64,000 nt of DNA from Chrysogorgia sp. JL179-B06. Taxonomy: Eukaryota; Cnidaria; Anthozoa; Scleralcyonacea; Chrysogorgiidae. The stretch lies in assembly GCA_035772405.1 (NCBI GenBank), contig JAYKKM010000202.1:434001-498000 (forward strand), read 5' to 3'. Below the pieces are notes generated by a model, which saw only the letters and a list, made by a program, of their open reading frames with translations, was not told the DNA's origin and made no database searches. Each line of letters starts with the position of its first letter. The stretch's first letter is position 1. Made by a program: the position numbers and the translations under genes. Shown piece after piece: positions 19,101 to 33,584 of the stretch.

Positions 19101-22100
19101 AAGTTGTCTTGTTTTGACAAGTTGTCTTGTCTTGTCTTGACAATTTTCTTGTCTTGTCTTTACAAGTTGTATTGTCTTGGCTTGACAAGTTGTCTTGTCT
19201 TGTCTTGTCAAGTTGTCTTGTCTTGTCTTGTCTTTTCTCGTCATGACAAGTTGTCTTGTTTTGACAAGTTGTCTTGTCTTGTCTTGACAATTTTATTGTC
19301 TTGTCTTGTCTTGTCTTGCCTTATCTCGAGAAGCTGTCTTGTCTTGTCTTGACAAGTTGTCTTGCCTTGTCATGTCTTGACAAGTTTTCTTGTCATTTCT
19401 TGTCTTGTTTTGACAAGTTGTCATGTCTTGTCTTCTCTAGACAAGTTGTCTTGTCTTGGCTTGTCATGACAAGTTGTCTTGTCTTGTCTTGACGAGTTGT
19501 CGTGTCTTTTCTTGTCTTGACAAGTTGTCTAGTATTGTCTTTTCTTGTCTTGTCTTGTCTTGTCTTGTCTTGTCTTGTCTTGACAAGTTGTCTTGTCTTG
19601 ACAAGTTGTCTTGCCTTGACAAGTTAACTTGTCTTGTCTTGACAAGTTGTCTTGCCTTGTCTTGTCTTGACAAGTTGTCTTGTCTTTTCTTGTCTTGTTT
19701 TGAGAAGTTGTCATGTCTTCTCTTGTCTAGACAAGTTGTCTTGTCTTGTCTTCTCTTGACAAGTTGTCTTGTCTTGTCTTGTATTGACAAGTTGTCTTGT
19801 CTTGTCTTGACAAGTTGTCTTGTCTTGACAATTTTCTTGTCTTGTCTTGTCTTGTATTGTCTTGACATGTTGTCTTGTCTTGACAAGTTGTCTTGTCTTG
19901 ACAAGTTGTCTTGTCTTGTCTTGTCTTGACAAGTTGTCTTGTCTTGTCTTGACAAGTTGTCTTGTCTTGTCTTGTCTTGACAAGTTGTCATGTCTTGTCT
20001 TGACCAGTTGTCTTGTCTTGTCTTGTCTTGCCTTGTCTTGAAAAGTTCTCTTGTCTTGTCTTGTCTTTTCCTTGTCTTGACAAGTTGTCTTGTCTTGTCT
20101 TGTCTTGACAAGTTGACTTGTCTTGACAAGTTGTTTTGTCTTGTCTTGGCAAGTTGGCTAGTCTTGTCTTGTCTTGGCAACTTGTCGTGTCTTGTCTTGT
20201 CCTGACAAGTTGTCTTGACAAGTTTTTATGTCTTGTCTTGTCTTGTCTTGTCTTGTCTTGACAAGTTGTCTTGTCTTGTCTTGTCTTAACACATTTCTTG
20301 TCATGTCTTGTCTTGTCTTTGATTGTCTTGACAAGTTGTCTTGTCTTGACAAGTTGTCTTGTCTTGTCTTGACAATTTGTCTTGTCTTGTCTTGTCTTGA
20401 CAAGTTGTCATGTCTTGTCTTGACCAGTTGTCTTGTCTTGTCTTGTCTTGTCTTGTCTTGTCTTGTCTTGTCTTGACTTGTCTTGAAAAGTTCTCTTGTA
20501 TTGTCTTGTCTTTTCCTTGGCTTGACAAGTTGTCTTGTCTTGTCTTGTCTTGACAGGTTGACTTGTCTTGACAAGTTGTTTTGTCTTGTCTTGGCAAGTT
20601 GGCTAGTCTTGTCTTGTCTTGGCAAGTTGTCTTGTCTTGTCTTGTCTTGACAAGTTGTCTTGACAAGTTGTCATGTCTTGTCTTGTCTTGTCTTGTCTTG
20701 TCTTGTCTTGTCTTGTCTTGTCTTGTCTTGACAAGTTGTCTTGTCTTGTCTTGTCTTGACAAGTTGTCTTGTCTTGTCTTGACAAGTTGTCTTGTCTTGT
20801 CTTTTCTGGTCTTGACAAGTTGTCTTATTTTGACAAGTGGTCTTGTCTTGTCTTGTCTTGTCTTGTCTTGTCTTGTCTTGACTTGTCTTTGATTGTCTTG
20901 ACAAGTTGTCTTGTCTTGACAAGTTGTCTTGTCTTTATCAGTAATCTTGTCTTGTCTTGACAAGTTGTCTTGTCTTGTCTTGACAAGTTGTCTTGTCTTG
21001 ACAAGTTGTCATGTCTTGTTTTGTCTTGACAAATTGTCTTGTCTTGTCTTGACAAGCTGTCTTGTCTTGTCTTATCTTGTCTTGACAAGTTGTCATGTCT
21101 TGTCTTGTCTTGACAAGTTGTCTTGTCTTGTCTTGATGAGTTGTCTTGTCTTGTATTGTCTTTCCTTGTCTTGACAAGTTTTCTTGTCTTGTCTTGTCAA
21201 TTTGTCTTGTCTTGTCTTTACAAGTTGTATTGTCTTGGCTTGACAAGTTGTCTTGTCTTGTCTTGTCAAGTTGTGTTGTCTTGTCTTGTCTTTTCTTGTC
21301 TTGACAAGTTGTCTTCTTTTGACAAGTTGTCTTGTCTTGTCTCAACAATTTTCTTGTCTTGTCTTGTCTTTTCTTGCCTTATCTTGAGAAGCTGTCTTGT
21401 CTTGTCTTGACAAGTTGTCTTGCCTTGTCATGTCTTGACAAGTTTTCTTGTCATTTCTCGTCTTGTTTTGACAAGTTGTCATGTCTTGTCTTCTCTAGAC
21501 AAGTTGTCTTGTCTTGTCTTGTCTTGACAAGTTGTCTTGTCTTGTCTTGTCTTGACAAGTTGTCTTGTCTTGACAAGTTGTCATGTCTTGTTTTGTCTAG
21601 ACAAATTGTCTTGTCTTGTCTTGACAAGCTGTCTTGTCTTGTCTTATCATGTCTTGACAAGTTGTCATGTCTTGTCTTGTCTTGACAAGTTGTCTTGTCT
21701 TGTCTTGATGAGTTGTCTTGTCTTGTATTGTCTTTCCTTGTTTTGACAAGTTTTCTTGTCTTGTCTTGTCAATTTGTCTTGTCTTGTCTTTACAAGTTGT
21801 ATTGTCTTGTCTTGGCAAGTTGTCTTGTCTTGTCTTGACAAGTTGTCTTGACAAGTTGTCTTGACAAGTTGTCATGTCTTGTCTTGTCTTGTCTTGTCTT
21901 GTCTTGTCTTGTCTTGTCTTGACAAGTTGTCTTGTCTTGTCTTGTCTTGACAAGTTGTCTTGTCTTGTCTTGACAAGTTGTCTTGTCTTGTCTTTTCTGG
22001 TCTTGACAAGCTGTCTTATTTTGACAAGTGGTCTTGTCTTGTCTTGACAAATTTCTTGTCATGTCTTGTCTTGTCTTGACAAATTTCTTGTCATGTCTTG

Positions 22101-22864
22101 TCTTGACAAGTTGTCTTGTCTTTATCAGTAATCTTGTCTTGTCTTGACAAGTTGTCTTGTCTTGTCTTGTCTTAACAAGTTGTCTTGTCTTGTCTTGACA
22201 AGTTGTCTTGTCTTGTCTTTTCTGGTCTTGACAAGTTGTCTTATTTTGACAAGTGGTCTTGTCTTGTCTTGACAAATTTCTTGTCATGTCTTGTCTTGTC
22301 TTTGATTGTCTTGACAAGTTGTCTTGTCTTGACAAGTTGTCTTGTCTTGTCTTGACAAGTTGTCTTGTCTTGTCTTGTCTTGACAAGTTGTCATGTCTTG
22401 TCTTGACCAGTTGTCTTGTCTTGTCTTGTCTTGTCTTGTCTTGTCTTGTCTTGCCTTATCTTGAAAAGTTCTCTTGTCTTGTCTTGTCTTTTCCTTGGCT
22501 TGACAAGTTGTCTTGTCTTGTCTTGTCTTGACAAGTTGACTTGTCTTGACAAGTTGTTTTGTCTTGTCTTGGCAAGTTGGCTAGTCTTGTCTTGTCTTGG
22601 CAAGTTGTCTTGTCTTGTCTTGTCTTGACAAGTTGTCTTGACAAGTTGTCTTGTCTTGTCTTGTCTTGTCTTGTCTTGTCTTGTCTTGACAAGTTGTCTT
22701 GTCTTGTCTTGACAAGTTGTCTTGTCTTGTCTTGACAAGTTGTCTTGTCTTGTCTTTTCTGGTCTTGACAATTTGTCTTATTTTGACAAGTGGTCTTGTC
22801 TTGTCTTGACAAATTTCTTGTCATGTCTTGTCTTGTCTTTGATTGTCTTGACAAGTTGTCTTGT
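16113..22864 (+). repeat. Higher-order repeat copy 2 (6752 bp, with extra block)
   Basis: It runs from anchor 16113 to the next anchor at 22865. It is about 2 kb longer than copy 1 because it also carries a block at about 20.3-22.1 kb matching 8.75-9.6 kb at an offset of 12,182 bp. Confidence 0.75.
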
Positions 22865-25800
22865 CTTTATCAGTTATCTTGTCTTGTCTTGACAAGTTGT
22901 CTTGTCTTGTCTTGACAAGTTATCTTGTATTGACAAGTTGTCATGTCTTGTTTTGTCTTGAAAAATTGTCTTGTCTTGTCTTGACAAGTTGTCTTGTCTT
23001 GTCTTGTCTTATCTTGTCGTGACAAGTTGTCATGTCTTGTCTTGTCTTGACAAGTTGTCTTGTCTTGTCTTGATGAGTTGTCTTGTCTTGTATTGTCTTT
23101 CCTTGTCTTGACAAGTTTTCTTGTCTTGTCTTGTCAATTTGTCTTGTCTTGTCTTTACAAGTTGTATTGTCTTGGCTTGACAAGTTGTCTTGTCTTGTCT
23201 TGTCAAGTTGTCTTGTCTTGTCTTGTCTTTTCTCGTCATGACAAGTTGTCTTGTTTTGACAAGTTGTCTTGTCTTGTCTTGACAATTTTATTGTCTTGTC
23301 TTGTCTTGTCTTGCCTTATCTTGAGAAGCTGTCTTGTCTTGTCTTGACAAGTTGTCTTGCCTTGTCATGTCTTGACAAGTTTTCTTGTCATTTCTTGTCT
23401 TGTTTTGACAAGTTGTCATGTCTTGTCTTCTCTAGACAAGTTGTCTTGTCTTGGCTTGTCATGACAAGTTGTCTTGTCTTGTCTTGACGAGTTGTCGTGT
23501 CTTTTCTTGTCTTGACAAGTTGTCTTGTATTGTCTTTTCTTGTCTTGTCTTGTCTTGTCTTGTCTTGTCTTGTCTTGTCTTGTCTTGACAAGTTGTCTTG
23601 TCTTGACAAGTTGTCTTGCCTTGACAAGTTAACTTGTCTTGTCTTGACAAGTTGTCTTGCCTTGTCTTGTCTTGACAAGTTGTCTTGTCTTTTCTTGTCT
23701 TGTTTTGAGAAGTTGTCATGTCTTCTCTTGTCTAGACAAGTTGTCTTGTCTTGTCTTGTCTTGACAAGTTGTCTTGTCATGTGTTGTCTTGACAAGTTGT
23801 CTTGTCTTGACAAGTTAACTTGTCTTGTCTAGTCTTGTCTTGACAAGTTGTCTTGTCTTGTCTTGTCTTGACAAGTTGTCTTGTCTTGAGACGTTGTATT
23901 GTCTTGTCTTGTCTTGTGTTGACAAGTTGTCTTGTCTTGTCTTGATGAGTTGTCTTGTCTTGTATTGTCTTTCCTTGTCTTGACAAGTTTTCTTGTCTTG
24001 TCTTGTCAAGTTGTCTTGTCTTGTCTTTACAAGTTGTATTGTCTTGGCTTGACAAGTTGTCTTGTCTTGTCTTGTCTTGTCTTGTCAAGTTGTCTTGTCT
24101 TGTCTTGTCAAGTTGTCTTGTCTTGTCTTGTCTTTTCTCGTCTTGACAAGTTGTCTTGTTTTGACAAGTTGTCTTGTCTTGTCTTGACAATTTTTTTGTC
24201 TTGTCTTGTCTTGTCTTGCCTTATCTTGAGAAGTTGTCTTGTCTTGTCTTGACAAGTTGTCTTGTCTTGTCATGTCTTGACAAGTTTTCTTGTCATTTTT
24301 TATCTTGTTTTGACAAGTTGTCATGTCTTGTCTTCTCAGACAAATTGTCTTGTCTTGTCTTGTCTTGACAAGTTGTCTTGTGTTGTCTTGTTTTGACGAG
24401 TTGTTATGTCTTGTCTTGACAAGTTGTCTTGTATTGTCTTTTCTTGTCTTGTCTTGCCTTGTCTTGTCTTATCTTGTCTTGTCTTGTCTTGTCTTGTCTT
24501 GACAAGTTGTCTTGTCTTGACAAGTTGTCTTGTCTTTTCTTGTCGTGTTTTGATAAGTTGTCATGTCTTGTCTTGTCTAGACAAGTTGTCTTGTCTTGTC
24601 TTGTCTTGACAAGTTGTCTTGTCTTGTCTTGTATTGACAAGTTGTCTTGTCTTGCCTTGTCTTGACAAGTTGTCTTGCCTTGTCTTGTCTTGACAAGTTG
24701 TCTTGTCTTTTCTTGTCTTGTTTTGATAAGTTGTCATGTCTTGTCTTGTCTAGACAAGTTGTCTTGTCTTGTCTTGTCTTGACAAGTTGTCTTGTCTTGT
24801 CTTGTATTGACAAGTTGTCTTGTCTTGCCTTGTCTTGACAAGTTGTCTTGTCTTGTCTTGACAAGTTGTCTTGTTTTGACAAGTTGTCTTGTCTTGTCTT
24901 GAAAATTTTCTTGTCTTGTCTTGTCTTGTATTGTCTTGACATGTTGTCTTGTCTTGACAAGTTGTCTTGTCTTGACAAGTTGCCTTGTCTTGTCTTGTCT
25001 TGACAAGTTGTCTTGTCTTGTCTTGACAAGTTGTCTTGTCTTGTCTTGACAAGTTGTCATGTCTTGTCTTGACCAGTTGTCTTGTCTTGTCTTGTCTTGT
25101 CTTGCCTTGTCTTGAAAAGTTCTCTTGTCTTGTCTTGTCTTTTCCTTGTCTTCGCAAGTTGTCTTGTCTTGTCTTGTCTTGTCTTGACAAGTTGACTTGT
25201 CTTGACAAGTTGTTTTGTCTTGTCTTGGCAAGTTGGCTAGTCTTGCCTTGTCTTGGCAAGTTGTCTTGTCTTCTCTTGACAAGTTTTTATGTCTTGTCTT
25301 GTCTTGTCTTGTCTTGACAAGTTGTCTTGTCTTGTACTGTCTTAACAAGTTGTATTGTCTTGTCTTGACAAGTTGTCTTGTCTTGTCTTGTCTTGACAAG
25401 TTGTCTTGTCTTGTCTTGTTTTGACGAGTTGTCATGTCTTGTCTTGTCTTGACAAGTTGTCTTGTATTGTCTTTTCTTGTCTTGTCTTGTCTTGTCTTGT
25501 CTTGTCTTGTCTTGACAAGTTGTCTTGTCTTGACAAGTTGTCTTGTCTTGACAAGTTAACTTGTCTTGTCTTGACGAGTTGTCTTGCCTTGTCTTGTCTT
25601 GACAAGTTGTCTTGTCTTTTCTTGTCTTGTTTTGACAAGTTGTCATGTCTTGTCTTGTCTAGACAAGTTGTCTTGTCTTGTCTTCTCTTGACAAGTTGTC
25701 TTGTCTTGTCTTGTATTGACAAGTTGTCTTGTCTTGCCTTGTCTTGACAAGTTGTCTTGTCTTGTCTTGACAAGTTGTCTTGTTTTGACAAGTTGTCTTG

Positions 25801-28800
25801 TCTTGTCTTGACAATTTTCTTGTCTTGTCTTGTCTTGTATTGTCTTGACATGTTGTCTTGTCTTGACAAGTTGTCTTGTCTTGACAAGTTGTCTTGTCTT
25901 GTCTTGTCTTGACAAGTTGTCTTGTCTTGTCTTGACAAGTTGTCTTGTCTTGTCTTGTCTTGACAAGTTGTCATGTCTTGTCTTGACCAGTTGTCTTGTC
26001 TTGTCTTGTCTTGCCTTGTGTTGAAAAGTTCTGTTGTCTTGTCTTGTCTTTTCCTTGTCTTGACAAGTTGTCTTGTCTTGTCTTGTCTTGACAAGTTGAC
26101 TTGTCTTGACAAGTTGTTTTGTCTTGTCTTGGCAAGTTGGCTAGTCTTGTCTTGTCTTGGCAACTTGTCTTGTCTTGTCTTGTCCTGACAAGTTGTCTTG
26201 ACAAGTTTTTATGTCTTGTCTTGTCTTGTCTTGTCTTGTCTTGACAAGTTGTCTTGTCTTGTCTTGTCTTGTCTTAACACATTTCTTGTCATGTCTTGTC
26301 TTGTCTTTGATTGTCTTGACAAGTTGTCTTGTCTTGACAAGTTGTCTTGTCTTGTCTTGACAAGTTGTCTTGTCTTGTCTTGTCTTGACAAGTTGTCATG
26401 TCTTGTCTTGACCAGTTGTCTTGTCTTGTCTTGTCTTGTCTTTTCTTGACTTGTCTTGAAAAGTTCTCTTGTATTGTCTTGTCTTTTCCTTGGCTTGACA
26501 AGTTGTCTTGTCTTGTCTTGTCTTGACAAGTTGACTTGTCTTGACAAGTTGTTTTGTCTTGTCTTGGCAAGTTGGCTAGTCTTGTCTTGTCTTGGCAAGT
26601 TGTCTTGTCTTGTCTTGTCTTGACAAGTTGTCTTGACAAGTTGTCATGTCTTGTCTTGTCTTGTCTTGTCTTGTCTTGACAAGTTGTCTTGTCTTGTCTT
26701 GTCTTGACAAGTTGTCTTGTCTTGTCTTGACAAGTTGTCTTGTCTTGTCTTTTCTGGTCTTGACAAGTTGTCTTATTTTGACAAGTGGTCTTGTCTTGTC
26801 TTGTCTTGTCTTGTCTTGACTTGTTTTTGATTGTCTTGACAAGTTGTCTTGTCTTGACAAGTTGTCTTGTCTTTATCAGTAATCTTGTCTTGTCTTGACA
26901 AGTTGTCTTGTCTTGTCTTGACAAGTTGTCTTGTCTTGACAAGTTGTCATGTCTTGTTTTGTCTAGACAAATTGTCTTGTCTTGTCTTGACAAGCTGTCT
27001 TGTCTTGTCTTATCTTGTCTTGACAAGTTGTCATGTCTTGTCTTGTCTTGACAAGTTGTCTTGTCTTGTCTTGATGAGTTGTCTTGTCTTGTATTGTCTT
27101 TCCTTGTCTTGACAAGTTTTCTTGTCTTGTCTTGTCAATTTGTCTTGTCTTGTCTTTACAAGTTGTATTGTCTTGGCTTGACAAGTTGTCTTGTCTTGTC
27201 TTGTCAAGTTGTGTTGTCTTGTCTTGTCTTTTCTTGTCTTGACAAGTTGTCTTGTTTTGACAAGTTGTCTTGTCTTGTCTCAACAATTTTCTTGTCTTGT
27301 CTTGTCTTTTCTTGCCTTATCTTGAGAAGCTGTCTTGTCTTGTCTTGACAAGTTGTCTTGCCTTGTCATGTCTTGACAAGTTTTCTTCTCATTTCTCGTC
27401 TTGTTTTGACAAGTTGTCATGTCTTGTCTTCTCTAGACAAGTTGTCTTGTCTTGTCTTGTCTTGACAAGTTGTCTTGTCTTGTCTTGTCTTGTCTTGACA
27501 AGTTGTCTTGTCTTGACAAGTTGTCATGTCTTGTTTTGTCTAGACAAATTGTCTTGTCTTGTCTTGACAAGCTGTCTTGTCTTGTCTTATCTTGTCTTGA
27601 CAAGTTGTCATGTCTTGTCTTGTCTTGACAAGTTGTCTTGTCTTGTCTTGATGAGTTGTCTTGTCTTGTCTTGATGAGTTGTCTTGTCTTGTATTGTCTT
27701 TCCTTGTCTTGACAAGTTTTCTTGTCTTGTCTTGTCAATTTGTCTTGTCTTGTCTTTACAAGTTGTATTGTCTTGTCTTGGCAAGTTGTCTTGTCTTGTC
27801 TTGACAAGTTGTCTTGACAAGTTGTCATGTCTTGTCTTGTCTTGTCTTGTCTTGTCTTGTCTTGTCTTGTCTTGTCTTGACAAGTTGTCTTGTCTTGTCT
27901 TGTCTTGACAAGTTGTCTTGTCTTGTCTTGACAAGTTGTCTTGTCTTGTCTTTTCTGGTCTTGACAAGTTGTCTTATTTTGACAAGTGGTCTTGTCTTGT
28001 CTTGACAAATTTCTTGTCATGTCTTGTCTTGTCTTGACAAATTTCTTGTCATGTCTTGTCTTGACAAGTTGTCTTGTCTTTATCAGTAATCTTGTCTTGT
28101 CTTGACAAGTTGTCTTGTCTTGTCTTGTCTTAACAAGTTGTCTTGTCTTGTCTTGACAAGTTGTCTTGTCTTGTCTTTTCTGGTCTTGACAAGTTGTCTT
28201 ATTTTGACAAGTGGTCTTGTCTTGTCTTGACAAATTTCTTGTCATGTCTTGTCTTGTCTTTGATTGTCTTGACAAGTTGTCTTGTCTTGACAAGTTGTCT
28301 TGTCTTGTCTTGACAAGTTGTCTTGTCTTGTCTTGTCTTGACAAGTTGTCATGTCTTGTCTTGACCAGTTGTCTTGTCTTGTCTTGTCTTGTCTTGTCTT
28401 GTCTTGCCTTATCTTGAAAAGTTCTTTTGTCTTGTCTTGTCTTTTCCTTGGCTTGACAAGTTGTCTTGTCTTGTCTTGTCTTGACAAGTTGACTTGTCTT
28501 GACAAGTTGTTTTGTCTTGTCTTGGCAAGTTGGCTAGTCTTGTCTTGTCTTGGCAAGTTGTCTTGTCTTGTCTTGTCTTGACAAGTTGTCTTGACAAGTT
28601 GTCTTGTCTTGTCTTGTCTTGTCTTGACAAGTTGTCTTGTCTTGTCTTGACAAGTTGTCTTGTCTTGTCTTGACAAGTTGTCTTGTCTTGTCTTTTCTGG
28701 TCTTGACAATTTGTCTTATTTTGACAAGTAGTCTTGTCTTGTCTTGACAAATTTCTTGTCATGTCTTGTCTTGTCTTTGATTGTCTTGACAAGTTGTCTT

Positions 28801-28802
28801 GT
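22865..28802 (+). repeat. Higher-order repeat copy 3 (5938 bp)
   Basis: Anchors are at 22865 and 28803. Landmarks at 20929, 21123, 22941, 23060 and 23269 all recur exactly 5938 bp further on, which shows a long colinear duplication. Confidence 0.8.
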
Positions 28803-31800
28803 CTTTATCAGTTATCTTGTCTTGTCTTGACAAGTTGTCTTGTCTTGTCTTGACAAGTTATCTTGTATTGACAAGTTGTCATGTCTTGTTTTGTCTTGAA
28901 AAATTGTCTTGTCTTGTCTTGACAAGTTGTCTTGTCTTGTCTTGTCTTATATTGTCGTGACAAGTTGTCATGTCTTGTCTTGTCTTGACAAGTTGTCTTG
29001 TCTTGTCTTGATGAGTTGTCTTGTCTTGTATTGTCTTTCCTTGTCTTGACAAGTTTTCTTGTCTTGTCTTGTCAATTTGTCTTGTCTTGTCTTTACAAGT
29101 TGTATTGTCTTGGCTTGACAAGTTGTCTTGTCTTGTCTTGTCAAGTTGTCTTGTCTTGTCTTGTCTTTTCTCGTCATGACAAGTTGTCTTGTTTTGACAA
29201 GTTGTCTTGTCTTGTCTTGACAATTTTATTGTCTTGTCTTGTCTTGTCTTGCCTTATCTCGAGAAGCTGTCTTGTCTTGTCTTGACAAGTTGTCTTGCCT
29301 TGTCATGTCTTGACAAGTTTTCTTGTCATTTCTTGTCTTGTTTTGACAAGTTGTCATGTCTTGTCTTCTCTAGACAAGTTGTCTTGTCTTGGCTTGTCAT
29401 GACAAGTTGTCTTGTCTTGTCTTGACGAGTTGTCGTGTCTTTTCTTGTCTTGACAAGTTGTCTTGTATTGTCTTTTCTTGTCTTGTCTTGTCTTGTCTTG
29501 TCTTGTCTTGTCTTGTCTTGTCTTGTCTTGTCTTGTCTTGTCTTGTCTTGACAAGTTGTCTTGTCTTGACAAGTTGTCTTGCCTTGACAAGTTAACTTGT
29601 CTTGTCTTGACAAGTTGTCTTGCCTTGTCTTGTCTTGACAAGTTGTCTTGTCTTTTCTTGTCTTGTTTTGAGAAGTTGTCATGTCTTCTCTTGTCTAGAC
29701 AAGTTGTCTTGTCTTGTCTTCTCTTGACAAGTTGTCTTGTCTTGTCTTGTATTGACAAGTTGTCTTGTCTTGTCTTGACAAGTTGTCTTGTTTTGACAAG
29801 TTGTCTTGTTTTGACAAGTTGTCTTGTCTTGTCTTGTCAATTTGTGTTGTCTTGTCTTTACAAGTTGTATTGTCTTGGCTTGACAAGTTGTCTTGTCTTG
29901 TCTTGTCAAGTTGTCTTGTCTTGTCTTGTCTTTTCTCGTCATGACAAGTTGTCTTGTTTTGACAAGTTGTCTTGTCTTGTCTTGACAATTTTATTGTCTT
30001 GTCTTGTCTTGTCTTGCCTTATCTCGAGAAGCTGTCTTGTCTTGTCTTGACAAGTTGTCTTGCCTTGTCATGTCTTGACAAGTTTTCTTGTCATTTCTTG
30101 TCTTGTTTTGACAAGTTGTCATGTCTTGTCTTCTCTAGACAAGTTGTCTTGTCTTGGCTTGTCATGACAAGTTGTCTTGTCTTGTCTTGACGAGTTGTCG
30201 TGTCTTTTCTTGTCTTGACAAGTTGTCTTGTATTGTCTTTTCTTGTCTTGTCTTGTCTTGTCTTGTCTTGTCTTGTCTTGTCTTGACAAGTTGTCTTGTC
30301 TTGACAAGTTGTCTTGCCTTGACAAGTTAACTTGTCTTGTCTTGACAAGTTGTCTTGCCTTGTCTTGTCTTGACAAGTTGTCTTGTCTTTTCTTGTCTTG
30401 TTTTGAGAAGTTGTCATGTCTTCTCTTGTCTAGACAAGTTGTCTTGTCTTGTCTTCTCTTGACAAGTTGTCTTGTCTTGTCTTGTATTGACAAGTTGTCT
30501 TGTCTTGTCTTGACAAGTTGTCTTGTTTTGACAAGTTGTCTTGTCTTGTCTTGACAATTTTCTTGTCTTGTCTTGTCTTGTATTGTCTTGACATGTTGTC
30601 TTGTCTTGACAAGTTGTCTTGTCTTGACAAGTTGTCTTGTCTTGTCTTGTCTTGACAAGTTGTCTTGTCTTGTCTTGACAAGTTGTCTTGTCTTGTCTTG
30701 TCTTGACAAGTTGTCATGTCTTGTCTTGACCAGTTGTCTTGTCTTGTCTTGTCTTGCCTTGTCTTGAAAAGTTCTCTTGTCTTGTCTTGTCTTTTCCTTG
30801 TCTTGACAAGTTGTCTTGTCTTGTCTTGTCTTGACAAGTTGACTTGTCTTGACAAGTTGTTTTGTCTTGTCTTGGCAAGTTGGCTAGTCTTGTCTTGTCT
30901 TGGCAACTTGTCGTGTCTTGTCTTGTCCTGACAAGTTGTTTGACAAGTTTTTATGTCTTGTCTTGTCTTGTCTTGTCTTGACAAGTTGTCTTGTCTTGTC
31001 TTGTCTTAACACATTTCTTGTCATGTCTTGTCTTGTCTTTGATTGTCTTGACAAGTTGTCTTGTCTTGACAAGTTGTCTTGTCTTGTCTTGACAAGTTGT
31101 CTTGTCTTGTCTTGTCTTGACAAGTTGTCATGTCTTGTCTTGACCAGTTGTCTTGTCTTGTCTTCTCTTGTCTTGTCTTGTCTTGTCTTGTCTTGTCTTG
31201 ACTTGTCTTGAAAAGTTCTCTTGTATTGTCTTGTCTTTTCCTTGGCTTGACAAGTTGTCTTGTCTTGTCTTGTCTTGACAGGTTGACTTGTCTTGACAAG
31301 TTGTTTTGTCTTGTCTTGGCAAGTTGGCTAGTCTTGTCTTGTCTTGGCAAGTTGTCTTGTCTTGTCTTGTCTTGACAAGTTGTCTTGACAAGTTGTCATG
31401 TCTTGTCTTGTCTTGTCTTGTCTTGTCTTGTCTTGTCTTGTCTTGTCTTGTCTTGTCTTGACAAGTTGTCTTGTCTTGTCTTGTCTTGACAAGTTGTCTT
31501 GTCTTGTCTTGACAAGTTGTCTTGTCTTGTCTTTTCTGGTCTTGACAAGTTGTCTTATTTTGACAAGTGGTCTTGTCTTGTCTTGTCTTGTCTTGTCTTG
31601 ACTTGTCTTTGATTGTCTTGACAAGTTGTCTTGTCTTGACAAGTTGTCTTGTCTTTATCAGTAATCTTGTCTTGTCTTGACAAGTTGTCTTGTCTTGTCT
31701 TGACAAGTTGTCTTGTCTTGACAAGTTGTCATGTCTTGTTTTGTCTTGACAAATTGTCTTGTCTTGTCTTGTCTGGACAAGCTGTCTTGTCTTTTCTTAT

Positions 31801-33584
31801 CTTGTCTTGACAAGTTGTCATGTCTTGTCTTGTCTTGACAAGTTGTCTTGTCTTGTCTTGATGAGTTGTCTTGTCTTGTATTGTCTTTCCTTGTCTTGAC
31901 AAGTTTTCTTGTCTTCTCTTGTCAATTTGTCTTGTCTTGTCTTTACAAGTTGTATTGTCTTGGCTTGACAAGTTGTCTTGTCTTGTCTTGTCAAGTTGTG
32001 TTGTCTTGTCTTGTCTTTTCTTGTCTTGACAAGTTGTCTTGTTTTGACAAGTTGTCTTGTCTTGTCTCAACAATTTTCTTGTCTTGTCTTGTCTTTTCTT
32101 GCCTTATCTTGAGAAGCTGTCTTGTCTTGTCTTGACAAGTTGTCTTGCCTTGTCATGTCTTGACAAGTTTTCTTGTCATTTCTCGTCTTGTTTTGACAAG
32201 TTGTCATGTCTTGTCTTCTCTAGACAAGTTGTCTTGTCTTGTCTTGTCTTGACAAGTTGTCTTGTCTTGTCTTGTCTTGACAAGTTGTCTTGTCTTGACA
32301 AGTTGTCATGTCTTGTTTTGTCTAGACAAATTGTCTTGTCTTGTCTTGACAAGCTGTCTTGTCTTGTCTTATCTTGTCTTGACAAGTTGTCATGTCTTGT
32401 CTTGTCTTGACAAGTTGTCTTGTCTTGTCTTGATGAGTTGTCTTGTCTTGTCTTGATGAGTTGTCTTGTCTTGTATTGTCTTTCCTTGTCTTGACAAGTT
32501 TTCTTGTCTTGTCTTGTCAATTTGTCTTGTCTTGTCTTTACAAGTTGTATTGTCTTGTCTTGGCAAGTTGTCTTGTCTTGTCTTGACAAGTTGTCTTGAC
32601 AAGTTGTCATGTCTTGTCTTGTCTTGTCTTGTCTTGTCTTGTCTTGTCTTGTCTTGTCTTGTCTTGACAAGTTGTCTTGTCTTGTCTTGTCTTGACAAGT
32701 TGTCTTGTCTTGTCTTGACAAGTTGTCTTGTCTTGTCTTTTCTGGTCTTGACAAGTTGTCTTATTTTGACAAGTGGTCTTGTCTTGTCTTGACAAATTTC
32801 TTGTCATGTCTTGTCTTGTCTTGACAAATTTCTTGTCATGTCTTGTCTTGACAAGTTGTCTTGTCTTTATCAGTAATCTTGTCTTGTCTTGACAAGTTGT
32901 CTTGTCTTGTCTTGTCTTAACAAGTTGTCTTGTCTTGTCTTGACAAGTTGTCTTGTCTTGTCTTTTCTGGTCTTGACAAGTTGTCTTATTTTGACAAGTG
33001 GTCTTGTCTTGTCTTGACAAATTTCTTGTCATGTCTTGTCTTGTCTTTGATTGTCTTGACAAGTTGTCTTGTCTTGACAAGTTGTCTTGTCTTGTCTTGA
33101 CAAGTTGTCTTGTCTTGTCTTGTCTTGACAAGTTGTCATGTCTTGTCTTGACCAGTTGTCTTGTCTTGTCTTGTCTTGTCTTGTCTTGCCTTATCTTGAA
33201 AAGTTCTTTTGTCTTGTCTTGTCTTTTCCTTGGCTTGACAAGTTGTCTTGTCTTGTCTTGTCTTGACAAGTTGACTTGTCTTGACAAGTTGTTTTGTCTT
33301 GTCTTGGCAAGTTGGCTAGTCTTGTCTTGTCTTGGCAAGTTGTCTTGTCTTGTCTTGTCTTGACAAGTTGTCTTGACAAGTTGTCTTGTCTTGTCTTGTC
33401 TTGTCTTGACAAGTTGTCTTGTCTTGTCTTGACAAGTTGTCTTGTCTTGTCTTGACAAGTTGTCTTGTCTTGTCTTTTCTGGTCTTGACAATTTGTCTTA
33501 TTTTGACAAGTAGTCTTGTCTTGTCTTGACAAATTTCTTGTCATGTCTTGTCTTGTCTTTGATTGTCTTGACAAGTTGTCTTGT
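28803..33584 (+). repeat. Higher-order repeat copy 4 (4782 bp)
   Basis: Anchors are at 28803 and 33585. It shares ACAAGTAGTC and TATATTGTCGTG variants with copy 5, which marks 4 and 5 as close sister copies. Confidence 0.8.
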